This document shows, in pieces, positions 51,680 through 59,191 of a DNA stretch of 64,000 nt (position 1 is the first letter of the stretch; each line of letters starts with the position of its first letter). The position numbers were made by a program, and so were the translations under genes. Under the pieces are notes generated by a model. It had not been told where the DNA came from and made no database searches. It saw only the letters and a program-made list of their open reading frames with translations. The DNA is from UBA5189 sp040389445 (GTDB taxonomy: Bacteria > Chloroflexota > Limnocylindria > Limnocylindrales > CSP1-4): positions 62,001 to 126,000 of the forward strand of contig JAZJZX010000007.1 of assembly GCA_040389445.1 (NCBI GenBank). Direction: 5' to 3'.

Positions 51680-52519
51680 TCAGGCCGGCCGGATGCGGAC
51701 CGGCCGGCCCACGGCGAGATGCAGTCGCTCGGCCGCGTTGCCCTGATTGTCCGCGAGCGAGAGTTGTCCTTCCGAGTCCTCCATGAGGAGCGACGAACCG
51801 AGCGGGACGCGACCGAAGGTCCGTTCCCACACGGTCGATTCGAGGACGGCAGGCTCGCCGTCGTGGGCCGCGAACTCGAGGACCACGGGCCGTCCAGGCT
51901 CGAGCGGTCCGAGGGCGGCCTCAAGGTCCGCGACGGTGCCGGTGAAGGTCACGTTGCCGTAGATCATCACGTGGACGATCTCGGTCTCCAGGGCGCCCTC
52001 GAGGACCCTGGGCCGTGGTGTTTCCAGGCGAATCAACGAAGCCGGCTCGATCGCCGACCCGACCGACCCGATCGGCGTTCCCATGGCGAGGTGCGCCGCC
52101 ATCGGCGCGAAGATGTCCCGGCCGTGAAAGCTGCTGGTGACGATCGGGAGCATCAGGGCGCGATTCTCGAGGGCATGCGCCCTGACGACGCCGCCGAGCC
52201 GATCGGCGGCAGGCATGAGCAGACCGTTGTCCGGCCCGACGAGGAGGTCGCCCCGCGCGACCTCCATGGCCACGCCCCGTCGCGCCGTGCCGACCCCGGG
52301 GTCCACCACGGCCACGTGCACGCCGACGGGCATGTGGGGCAGCGCGAAGACCAGCGTGGCTGCACCGTCCCGAATCGAGAAGCGGTGAATCTGGTGGCTG
52401 ATGTCGATGATCAGCGCGTCCGGTGCAATCTGGTACATGACCCCTCGGCATACGGCCGGTGCCGCCGGGCCGAAGTCGGTGGCGAACGTGATCACGGGGC
52501 GCGCCATCGGGACGCTCAC
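51680..52519 (-). CDS. SAM hydroxide adenosyltransferase family protein, divergent paralog
   Basis: This DUF62/fluorinase-family protein has 279 residues; family members turn S-adenosylmethionine and water into adenosine and methionine. The triad Asp73-Arg80-His132 is intact (VVDPGVGTAR, SSFHGRD). However, the ligand-binding motif D-x-F-G-N of the paralog is M-I-Y-G-N here (185-189), and the later N-S-F-G segment is D-S-E-G, so substrate binding may differ. GTG 52519 overlaps the paralog stop (GTGA); ATG 52507 is possible. Confidence 0.88.
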   Translation of the reverse strand: MSVPMARPVITFATDFGPAAPAVCRGVMYQIAPDALIIDISHQIHRFSIRDGAATLVFALPHMPVGVHVAVVDPGVGTARRGVAMEVARGDLLVGPDNGLLMPAADRLGGVVRAHALENRALMLPIVTSSFHGRDIFAPMAAHLAMGTPIGSVGSAIEPASLIRLETPRPRVLEGALETEIVHVMIYGNVTFTGTVADLEAALGPLEPGRPVVLEFAAHDGEPAVLESTVWERTFGRVPLGSSLLMEDSEGQLSLADNQGNAAERLHLAVGRPVRIRPA

Positions 52520-53346
52520 GCGGGCCGGATCCGAACCGGGCGATCGACGTCGATGCCCAGCCGTGCCGCGGCATTGCCCTGGTTGTCGGCAATGGCGAGG
52601 TGCCCGAACGAGTTTTCGTAGACCAGCGCCGTCCCCAGCGGACGCTCACCGAAGGTCCGGCTCCAGGGCAACGTCTCGGACACGGCCGGCAGGCCGTCGT
52701 GAGCCGCGAAGTCAGCCACCAATGGCCGCCCCGACGCAAGTGGTCCGATGGCTGCCTCGAGGTCCCGGGGCAGGCCGGCGAGGCGGAGGTTGCCGAACGA
52801 GTCGACAAACAGGACGGTCGTCTCGAGCGCGCCATCAATGACCTTCGGGGCGGGAAAGCGCAACGGCACCAGGTCGCCCACGGCAATGGTCCTTCCGACC
52901 GATTCGAACGGCCGACCGGCGGCCAGATGCGCCGCGATCGGCGCAAACACGTCGCGGCCGTGAAAGGTGGAGGTCAGACGCGGGAGCATCAGCTCCCGGT
53001 TCTCCAGGATCCGTGCCTCGTCGGCGCCACCGAGCACCTCGGCGGCCGGCATCAGCACGCCGTTGTCGGGTCCGACGAGCACGTCGCCGCGGGCCGTCCT
53101 GATCGCGATGGGGTGGCGCTCTGTCCCGACACCGGGATCCACGACCACGACATGGACCCCGACGGGCATCCACGGGACGGCGGACCACAGGAGATAGGCG
53201 CCGTCACGGATGGCGTACTTCCGCACGCTGTGGCTGATGTCCACGATCTGGGCGTCGCGCGCAATCGAGAGCATCACGCCGCGGCAGATCGCGGGGGCCG
53301 ATTCCGGCCCGAAATCGGTCAGGAAGCTGATGACAGGTCGGTCCAT
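52516..53346 (-). CDS. SAM hydroxide adenosyltransferase (SAM hydrolase, adenosine-forming)
   Basis: This 276-residue DUF62 enzyme hydrolyses SAM to adenosine and L-methionine. Its motifs are FLTDFGP, VDISHS, VVVVDPGVGTER (Asp70, Arg77), GPDNG, TFHGRDVFAP (His129), VDSFGN (182-186) and NSFGHLAIADNQGNAA near the end. All residues expected of an active enzyme are visible. ATG 53346 lies 9 nt after a -10 box. It starts the operon with the paralog and a complete ECF transporter. Confidence 0.92.
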   Translation of the reverse strand: MDRPVISFLTDFGPESAPAICRGVMLSIARDAQIVDISHSVRKYAIRDGAYLLWSAVPWMPVGVHVVVVDPGVGTERHPIAIRTARGDVLVGPDNGVLMPAAEVLGGADEARILENRELMLPRLTSTFHGRDVFAPIAAHLAAGRPFESVGRTIAVGDLVPLRFPAPKVIDGALETTVLFVDSFGNLRLAGLPRDLEAAIGPLASGRPLVADFAAHDGLPAVSETLPWSRTFGERPLGTALVYENSFGHLAIADNQGNAAARLGIDVDRPVRIRPA

Positions 53347-53355
53347 GGTCTGGGG

Positions 53356-53361
53356 ATGGTA
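53356..53361 (-). promoter_or_regulatory. -10 element of the SAM-hydrolase-ECF operon
   Basis: On the minus strand TACCAT ends 9 nt before ATG 53346. No SAM riboswitch or leader is present because the gap is too short. Confidence 0.45.
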
Positions 53362-53381
53362 CCGAACGCCGGGGAATCCAA

Positions 53382-53413
53382 AAGCGGCGCCCGGAGGAGT
53401 CAGGGCGCCGCTT
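53382..53413 (-). terminator. rho-independent terminator of the 82-residue gene
   Basis: AAGCGGCGCCC and GGGCGCCGCTT form a perfect 11-bp stem with a 10-nt loop, followed on the minus strand by a short TTTT. It separates the small gene from the SAM-hydrolase operon. Confidence 0.75.
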
Positions 53414-53479
53414 CGGATGGCTCGCGGACCGGGGAGGAGGTCCCCGACTCGCGAAGATGGGTGGCCCCTCGTCGGACGA

Positions 53480-53728
53480 TCAGCCGGGTACGAGCGTCTC
53501 CATGGGCTGAAGACCATCGTCCGCGCCGATGCGTCCGGATCGACAGAGCGCGCGAAGGAAGAGCAGCCGATCCACGTCGGCAAGTCGCCACGGGCGGCCC
53601 TGCCCGACGTCGATCCCGGAGAGGAAGGCGGTCAGGTTGGCGGCCTCGCCCGGGTTCAGGCCACGCAACAGCAGGGCGCGATACGTCTCGCGCGTCGCCG
53701 CTGGGTTGCCGTGCTCGAGTGCTGCCAT
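53480..53728 (-). CDS. small conserved protein of unknown function
   Basis: This 82-residue protein reads MAALEHGNPAATRETYRALL, then LRGLNPGEAANLTAFLSGID and RPWRLADVDRLLFLRALCRS. It is amphipathic-helical, without a membrane segment or cysteine motif. Its own terminator lies at 53382-53413 and it is divergent from the WYL regulator, which may control it. I do not know its function. A normal ORF composition and the clear terminator argue that it is real. Confidence 0.7.
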   Translation of the reverse strand: MAALEHGNPAATRETYRALLLRGLNPGEAANLTAFLSGIDVGQGRPWRLADVDRLLFLRALCRSGRIGADDGLQPMETLVPG

Positions 53729-53858
53729 GACGCCCGACGGTCCTCGCGTTCACCGTCCGATCGAGGTGCGTCCCCGGTCTGGTTCGGTGCGGTCATGGTC
53801 GGTCCGGGGTGGCGGCATGACGATGACCCGGGAGTCCCATGGCGACTGGTACTTCCGG

Positions 53859-53886
53859 CTTGTCGGGCGGGTATCCTCCCGACAAG
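53859..53886 (+). promoter_or_regulatory. palindromic operator overlapping the WYL regulator promoter
   Basis: CTTGTCGGG (53859-53867) and CCCGACAAG (53878-53886) are perfect inverted arms, and the -10 box TATCCT (53872-53877) lies in the loop between them. The start codon is 53896, with a GGGAG ribosome site overlapping the right arm. It is probably the binding site of the regulator itself. Confidence 0.6.
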
Positions 53887-53895
53887 GGAGGCGAG

Positions 53896-54900
53896 ATGTC
53901 CGGGACCAGCGACGAGTTCGAGACCACTGCCAAGCGCGATCGGGTCGCGCGGCTGGCGCGTGTGGCCAACCTCCTCAAGCAGCATCCGGAAGGCATCCGC
54001 GCGGAGGACATCGGGATCCGCCTGGGCATCTCGAAACGGACCGCCTACCGGGACCTCACCGCCCTCGAGGGCGAGCTCCAGATGCCGACCTGGTCCGAGG
54101 GCGGGCGCTGGGGCATGCTCGAAGCGTCGTTCCTGCCGCCCCTGAAGCTGACCACGTCGGAGGCGATGGCCGTCTTTCTCGCCACCCGGCTGATGGTCCG
54201 CTACGCGGACAAGTACGATCCCGACCTCGCATCGGCGTTCGAGAAACTGTCGGAAGGACTGCCCGGGCCGCTGACCGAGCACGTCGCACGGTCGCTGGAC
54301 GTCCTCCAGCGCGCCGCGAAGGCACCCGCGTTCGTGGATCACGTCCATGCCCTGACCCGGGCGTGGGCCGATCGGCGCGTCGTGGAGATCGCCTACGCAC
54401 CGGCCCGCTACGAGGGGCGCCCGGCCGATGGACGCAAGGCCACGGTCCGGCCGTATCTCATCGAGCCGTCCACCCAGACGCATGCCCTGTATCTCATCGG
54501 CTTCGACGAGGACCGGGGCGGTCTGCGGACCTTCAAGATCGAGCGAATCCGATCGGTCACGATTTCCCCGCGGACCTTCGAACCGCCCGAGTCCGGATCC
54601 ATCGAGGGCCTCATGCGGGGGGCCTGGGACATCATCGCCGACCAGCCCGCGAAGACCGTCGTCGTCCGCTTCTCGCCCGCCGTGGCCGGTCGCGTGGCCG
54701 AGACCGTGTGGCACCCGAGCCAGGTGCTCGAGCCGCAGCCCGATGGAACGGTTGTGTGGCGCGCGACCGTATCGGGAACCATCGAAGTTCGACTCTGGAT
54801 CCTGTCCTGGGGCGACGACGTCGAGGTGCTCGAGCCGGCGGAGCTGCGAGCCGACATCGAAGCGACGCACCGCCGCGCTCTGGCCGCCTACGCGTCCTGA
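53896..54900 (+). CDS. WYL-domain transcriptional regulator (YafY/DeoR-type HTH)
   Basis: This regulator has 334 residues. An N-terminal winged HTH (about 14-65; LARVANLLKQHPEGIRAEDI, LGISKRTAYRDLTAL) binds DNA. The WYL domain (about 140-230; VRPYLIEPSTQTHALYLIGF) and WCX tail sense a ligand, often nucleic acid or a nucleotide. ATG 53896 is chosen because GGGAG precedes it and the -10 box lies upstream. It is likely autoregulated through the palindrome in its promoter. The final codons fall in a tandem repeat. Confidence 0.92.
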   Translation: MSGTSDEFETTAKRDRVARLARVANLLKQHPEGIRAEDIGIRLGISKRTAYRDLTALEGELQMPTWSEGGRWGMLEASFLPPLKLTTSEAMAVFLATRLMVRYADKYDPDLASAFEKLSEGLPGPLTEHVARSLDVLQRAAKAPAFVDHVHALTRAWADRRVVEIAYAPARYEGRPADGRKATVRPYLIEPSTQTHALYLIGFDEDRGGLRTFKIERIRSVTISPRTFEPPESGSIEGLMRGAWDIIADQPAKTVVVRFSPAVAGRVAETVWHPSQVLEPQPDGTVVWRATVSGTIEVRLWILSWGDDVEVLEPAELRADIEATHRRALAAYAS

Positions 54901-54948
54901 CGCCCGGGCGCCGACGCGTCCTGACGCCCGGGCGCCGACGCGTCCTGA
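54891..54948 (+). repeat. 24-bp tandem repeat at the WYL stop codon
   Basis: Two full 24-bp units (54891-54914, 54915-54938) and 10 bp of a third begin inside the last codons of the WYL gene. Each unit contains the palindrome CGCCCGGGCG. Confidence 0.88.
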
Positions 54949-55039
54949 CACGAGGCGTTCGCGTTCGCGGGTTCCGGTCGGTGGCCGCCGGCGCGGGCTG
55001 GGAGGTCCCTCGCGGCGGGCATCGAGGGCCCTCGCGGAG

Positions 55040-55045
55040 TACCCT
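55040..55045 (+). promoter_or_regulatory. -10-like element of the CAP gene
   Basis: TACCCT ends 10 nt before ATG 55056, a slightly longer spacing than at the other leaderless starts. Confidence 0.35.
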
Positions 55046-55055
55046 TGCGCGGACC

Positions 55056-55727
55056 ATGCGACGACGTGCCCTCGCCTCGCGTTTTCTTCCCCGTGCCCTG
55101 ATCCTGGCGGTGCTGGTGAGCGCGGCGCTGTCCACGGGCCTCGTCCCGATCCACGTCGCGGAGCCCGTTCGGGCCGGAACGGCCGAGACCATGGAGTCGG
55201 CACTGCTGGGCTGGATCAACACCGCCCGTGCGGCGCGGGGCCTTGGCCGGCTCCGCGTCGGCGTACAGCTGGCGGATCTCGCAGGTGAGCGCGTCACGAT
55301 CCTTGCCGCGCAGAACGTGCTCTCCCACACGGTTCCCGGGTGCCTGAAATGCCAGCTCGCCGATCGCGGCGTCGCGTGGGACGGGTACGGCGAGGTCCTC
55401 GCGTCCAATTCGTGGACCTGGGGCCTCGAATCGGCCCGAACCGCGTTCGACGGCTGGAAGGGCAGCCCCACCCACTGGAACATCCTGATGGGCGCCACGA
55501 TGGACACCGTCGGCATCGCCGTCGCCGTGGCGGCCAACGGGACCACCTATGCCGGTGCGATCCTGGTCGACACGCCCGGGTACGTCGCCGAACCCGAACC
55601 GAAGGCGGCGCCGGCAGCGGCACCCGCGCCCAGGGCAAAGGTACCGGCGACACCGGCCCCCACGCCCGTGCCTGAACCGGTGTCGATCCCGGGCCCGACC
55701 GCCCGGTACGCCGTCACGTCCCTCTGA
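55056..55727 (+). CDS. secreted CAP/SCP-domain protein
   Basis: This 223-residue protein has a signal peptide (RALILAVLVSAALSTGLVPI, cleavage after about residue 40) and a CAP superfamily domain with ESALLGWINTARAARGLGRL, NVLSHTVPG and GEVLASNSW. The metal-binding His/Glu set is partly visible (His in LSHTV, Glu in GEVLA). A Pro/Ala-rich tail of about 50 residues follows (EPEPKAAPAAAPAPRAKVPA). It is likely extracellular; the reaction is unknown. Confidence 0.85.
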   Translation: MRRRALASRFLPRALILAVLVSAALSTGLVPIHVAEPVRAGTAETMESALLGWINTARAARGLGRLRVGVQLADLAGERVTILAAQNVLSHTVPGCLKCQLADRGVAWDGYGEVLASNSWTWGLESARTAFDGWKGSPTHWNILMGATMDTVGIAVAVAANGTTYAGAILVDTPGYVAEPEPKAAPAAAPAPRAKVPATPAPTPVPEPVSIPGPTARYAVTSL

Positions 55728-55729
55728 CC

Positions 55730-57187
55730 GTGGCGCGCCACCCGTTCTCGGCGGTCAATCTCATCAGCGACCCGATCCACGGCTACGTGGAGCTGACCAA
55801 GCACCTGCGATCCGGGGAGTCGGACGCGGCGGGTCTCCCACCCGAGGATGTCGCGGAGGATGACCTCCTCGACACGGCCTGGGTGCAGCGGTTGCGTCGG
55901 ATCAGCCAGCTCCAGAGCGCGCGCTGGGTCTTTCCCACCGCCGAGCATTCGCGGTTCACGCACGGCCTCGGGGTCATGCACGAGGCCGGCCTCTGGGCGC
56001 GTTCCCTGTACCCGACGCTGCGCTCGGCACTGACCACCGATCCCGCGTCGACGACCGCACATCCCGGGTCCGCGAGCGCAGGCCCCGGGGCCAGGACGCC
56101 CGAACCGGTCCCTTCCGAGGGCCTGGTCGTCGAGACGCTGCGGGTGGCGGGACTGCTGCACGACGTGGGACACGGACCCTTCGCGCACTATTTCGACGAC
56201 CGGGTCCTGTCCGGGTTTCCGGCCCCGGTCGACGCTCGGCGACCGGGCGTCAAGACCCTCTCGCACGAGGACCTGAGCCAGCTGATCATCGAGCGGGAGC
56301 TCGGGCCCCTGATCACTGCGCTTCGCCGCGCGCCAGGGAACACGCCGGAGCGTGACGCGTTCGCCGACGCCGAGGCCATCGACCCACGCTGGGTCTCGTT
56401 CCTCGTGTCGAAACCGGCGCTCGAGGATCCGTCGATGCCCCGGTGGGTCCGCCTGCTCCAGCCGCTCCTGTCGGGCGTCTTCACGGTGGACAACCTCGAC
56501 TACGTGCGGCGCGATGCGTTGTTCACCGGTGTCCACGTCGGCATCGACGTCGAGCGTCTTCGCCGCTACACGTATGTCGGCACGAGGGGCCTGACCCTGT
56601 ACGAGTCCGGCGTCCCCGCCCTCGAGGGCTTCCTCGGCGCGCGCCTCCTCCTCTATCTGCAGGTCTACTTCCATCGCACCGTCCGGGCCATCGACCTCGA
56701 CCTCGGCGAGGTCTTTGCGCCGTCCGTTCGGGCCCTGTTCGGCGACGGATCGCCCGCCGAGCAGCTGGCGGAATATGCCGATCTGGATGAATACGCGTTG
56801 CTCCACCAGGCGGCCCGCTGGTCCCGGGGGCACGACATCGCGGCACCGGGCACGGCGACCCCCGGGGACGGCCGCGTGGAACCCGCCGTCGCGGACGGCT
56901 GGCGGGGGATCTTGCTTCGCCGGCCGCGGTGGCACATGGATGCGGAGATGCGGGCCGAATACGAGGCCGATGCGTTCCCGCAGGCTGCCGTCGATGCGCT
57001 CGGTGGATCGGAAGCCGGGCGCGTGGCGATCGACCTGGCGGCGGTGGATGCTCGCCTGCCGGACGAGGTCGCAGCCCGAACGCTCACGGTGGAGCGTCGC
57101 GACGGGACCCACCCGGCGTTGTCCGTGGCGCTCCCGAGGATTCCCGGCTACGCCCTGGTGGGGCGTCGCTATCGACGGGACGCCTGA
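55730..57187 (+). CDS. HD-domain phosphohydrolase (dNTPase-like)
   Basis: This 485-residue cytosolic protein belongs to the HD/SAMHD1-like group. Metal ligands are His in FTHGLGVMHEAG, His-Asp in LLHDVGHGPFAH and Asp in VDNLDYVRRDAL. SHEDLSQLIIERELG is the typical following helix. Members hydrolyse dNTPs. The start is GTG 55730, 2 nt after the CAP stop, so the two are cotranscribed. A long C-terminal part is less conserved. Confidence 0.88.
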   Translation: MARHPFSAVNLISDPIHGYVELTKHLRSGESDAAGLPPEDVAEDDLLDTAWVQRLRRISQLQSARWVFPTAEHSRFTHGLGVMHEAGLWARSLYPTLRSALTTDPASTTAHPGSASAGPGARTPEPVPSEGLVVETLRVAGLLHDVGHGPFAHYFDDRVLSGFPAPVDARRPGVKTLSHEDLSQLIIERELGPLITALRRAPGNTPERDAFADAEAIDPRWVSFLVSKPALEDPSMPRWVRLLQPLLSGVFTVDNLDYVRRDALFTGVHVGIDVERLRRYTYVGTRGLTLYESGVPALEGFLGARLLLYLQVYFHRTVRAIDLDLGEVFAPSVRALFGDGSPAEQLAEYADLDEYALLHQAARWSRGHDIAAPGTATPGDGRVEPAVADGWRGILLRRPRWHMDAEMRAEYEADAFPQAAVDALGGSEAGRVAIDLAAVDARLPDEVAARTLTVERRDGTHPALSVALPRIPGYALVGRRYRRDA

Positions 57188-57344
57188 GCCGGCGTCCCGC
57201 CCTGCCGGGCCCGATGATTGCCGGGCCGATTGACCGCCGGCGTCCGGGCCTGCCGGCGTCCGGGACTGCCGGGCCGATGATTGCCGGATCCGCCCCGTCC
57301 GCGGCAGCCGGATTCGCCGCGTCCCCGGCGCACCCCGGCGGGAA
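57188..57344. repeat. low-complexity spacer with interspersed repeats
   Basis: The word TGCCGGGCC plus GATGATTGCCGG occurs twice, with several CCGGCGTCCGGG copies between. The region separates the HD gene from the convergent ABC operon and has no gene or clear terminator. Confidence 0.55.
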
Positions 57345-58082
57345 TCAGCTCTCGACGAGCGTTCCGTCCTGCAGTTCCACCACCCGATCGGCGACATCCA
57401 TCATGAGCGGGTCGTGGGTCGCGACGATGGCGGTGATCCCCTCGGCCCGGACCACCTGGCGGAGCACCAGCATGATCCGATGACCCGTCTCTGAATCGAG
57501 CTGGCCGGTGGGTTCGTCGGCCAGGAGCAGCCGCGGCCGGTTGGCGAGAGCCCGGGCGATGGCGACGCGCTGCTGCTCGCCGCCGGACAGCTCGTGGGGG
57601 CGATGGCGAGCCCGCTCATGGAGACCCACGATCTCGAGGAGTTCCTCGACGCGCCGGTCGCGTTCGCGCGGATCGGCCCGGACGAGCCGGAGCGGAACCT
57701 CGACATTCTCGGCGGCGGTCAGAATCGGCACCAGGCCGAAGGACTGGAAGATGAAGGCAATCGTCCGGCGCCGGATATCGACCAGCTGGGCCTCGTCCAG
57801 GGCCGAGATCTCGTGCCCATCCACGAAGACAGACCCCGAGGTGGGCCGATCGAGGCCGCCAAGCAGATTGAGGAGCGTCGTCTTGCCGCTCCCCGATCGA
57901 CCGCGGACCGCAAGCAGCTGTCCCTGAGCCACGGCCAGGTCGATCCCCCGGACGGCATGAACGACCCCGTCTCCGGACGGGTAGTCACGGACGAGGGCGT
58001 GCGCGGTGACGAGCTGCCCCGACGGACGGGCCGGTACGCGACCCGGCGAGGCGTCGGCGGTCATGCCTGGGGCTCCTCTCAT
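57345..58082 (-). CDS. ABC transporter ATP-binding protein, MacB/LolD type
   Basis: This 245-residue ATPase has Walker A GRSGSGKTT, Q-loop FQSFGLVPILT, signature LSGGEQQRVAIARAL and Walker B LLLADEPTGQLDSETG, all of the MacB/LolD/FtsE family. It would power the FtsX-like permeases encoded upstream in the operon. ATG 58082 overlaps the preceding stop (ATGA); ATG 58064 is also possible. Which of the two permeases it serves is unknown. Confidence 0.9.
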   Translation of the reverse strand: MRGAPGMTADASPGRVPARPSGQLVTAHALVRDYPSGDGVVHAVRGIDLAVAQGQLLAVRGRSGSGKTTLLNLLGGLDRPTSGSVFVDGHEISALDEAQLVDIRRRTIAFIFQSFGLVPILTAAENVEVPLRLVRADPRERDRRVEELLEIVGLHERARHRPHELSGGEQQRVAIARALANRPRLLLADEPTGQLDSETGHRIMLVLRQVVRAEGITAIVATHDPLMMDVADRVVELQDGTLVES

Positions 58083-58115
58083 GCCTGAGGCTCCTCTCGT
58101 GCCTGGGGCTCCTCT
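58062..58115. repeat. 18-bp tandem repeat across the junction of two ABC genes
   Basis: Units at 58062, 58080 and 58098 (CATGCCTGGGGCTCCTCT with small changes) cover the ATGA overlap between the two ATPase genes. They encode the repeated REEPQA tail of one protein and provide two possible ATG starts for the other. Confidence 0.88.
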
Positions 58116-59191
58116 CGAGGCTCGTCCGGCCAGACGCCGACGTGATCCTCCTCGAGACGGAGGCGGACGCGTCGCTTGAGCTCCAGGGCCTCGACGTGCG
58201 CCTTTGGAAGCTGCAGCCGCCCGGCCCGATCGAGGACCGCGAACTCCTCGGCGATGATCCGGTGGTCGCCGTCGTCGGTCCGCTCGGTCCGGCGGAATGT
58301 CTCCGTGCTGGTTCGCCCATCGCGAATCGACACGGTCCGCCCGACCTGCTCCGATACGTGGTTGTCGTGGGTCACGATCACGATCGTCGTACCGAGCTCG
58401 GCGTTGACGTTCCGGAGCAGCCCGAACACCTCGCCCGACGTGGTGCTGTCGAGTTCCCCGGTCGGCTCGTCCGCCAGGAGCACCGCCGGGCGATTGGCCA
58501 GCGCCACGGCGATGGCGACCCGCTGCTGCTCGCCGCCCGAGAGGCGGTCCGGACGATGATCGGCGCGATCCGCCAGGCCCACCATGGCCAGGAGCTCCCG
58601 GCCCCGGGCCGTCCGGTCACGCGCCCCGTCGAGAATCATCGGCAGCTCCACGTTCTCCCGTGCCGTCAGGTACGGCAGCAGGTTGCGCGCCGTCTGCTGC
58701 CAGACGACGCCGACGACGCGTCGCCGATAGCGCGTCCGCTCGTGCCGGCTCATCTGACCCAGATCGTGCCCGTCCACCAGGGCGCGGCCGGCCGACGGCG
58801 TGTCGAGGCCTCCGAGGATGTTCAGGAGGGTGGATTTGCCCGACCCCGATGCACCGACGATGGCCACGATCTCTCCGGGATCCACCAGCAGGTCGAGGCC
58901 CTGAAGGGCCACCACCTCCAGGTCGGCCACCTTGTAGATCCGGACGAGGTTGTCGCACACGATCAGGGCCCCATCCCCGAAGCGGGGACGCGCCGGCAAC
59001 CGAGCCGACGCCGTGCGAGCCCAGGCCGCAACCGATCCGGCCGGGCTGCCTGGGAACGTCGCAACCGATCCCGACGGGCTGCCAGCGGAGGGCGCGGCGA
59101 CCTGGGTCGTCGAAGCGCGTGCCGCCACCGGGAGCTCCTCCAGATCCGGCTCGGTGGCTCTGCCCGGACCGGTGCGTCGCACGTCGCTCAT
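58079..59191 (-). CDS. ABC transporter ATP-binding protein with AbrB-like C-terminal extension
   Basis: This 370-residue ATPase is longer than its neighbour. Residues 1-75 are a low-complexity Ala/Ser/Pro-rich head with repeats; Walker A GASGSGKST is at 113-120, followed by WQQTARNLLPYLTA, LSGGEQQRVAIAVAL and LLADEPTGELDSTTSG. After about residue 315 an unusual tail reads EEFAVLDRAGRLQLPKAHVE, then ALELKRRVRLRLEEDHVGVW, which resembles the swapped-hairpin AbrB/SpoVT fold. It ends in a REEPQA repeat. ATG 59191 overlaps the FtsX-type stop (ATGA). Confidence 0.88.
   Translation of the reverse strand: MSDVRRTGPGRATEPDLEELPVAARASTTQVAAPSAGSPSGSVATFPGSPAGSVAAWARTASARLPARPRFGDGALIVCDNLVRIYKVADLEVVALQGLDLLVDPGEIVAIVGASGSGKSTLLNILGGLDTPSAGRALVDGHDLGQMSRHERTRYRRRVVGVVWQQTARNLLPYLTARENVELPMILDGARDRTARGRELLAMVGLADRADHRPDRLSGGEQQRVAIAVALANRPAVLLADEPTGELDSTTSGEVFGLLRNVNAELGTTIVIVTHDNHVSEQVGRTVSIRDGRTSTETFRRTERTDDGDHRIIAEEFAVLDRAGRLQLPKAHVEALELKRRVRLRLEEDHVGVWPDEPREEPQAREEPQA
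59028..59086. repeat. 33-bp direct repeat in the ATPase N-terminus
   Basis: GCAACCGATCCGGCCGGGCT opens a 33-bp unit at 59028-59060 that is partly copied at 59061-59086. It encodes GSPSGSVATFPGSPAGSVAA in the low-complexity head. Confidence 0.75.

Noticed and set aside
53347..53381. SAM riboswitch before the SAM-hydrolase operon
   Set aside because: Only 9 nt separate the -10 box from the start codon, leaving no space for a leader.
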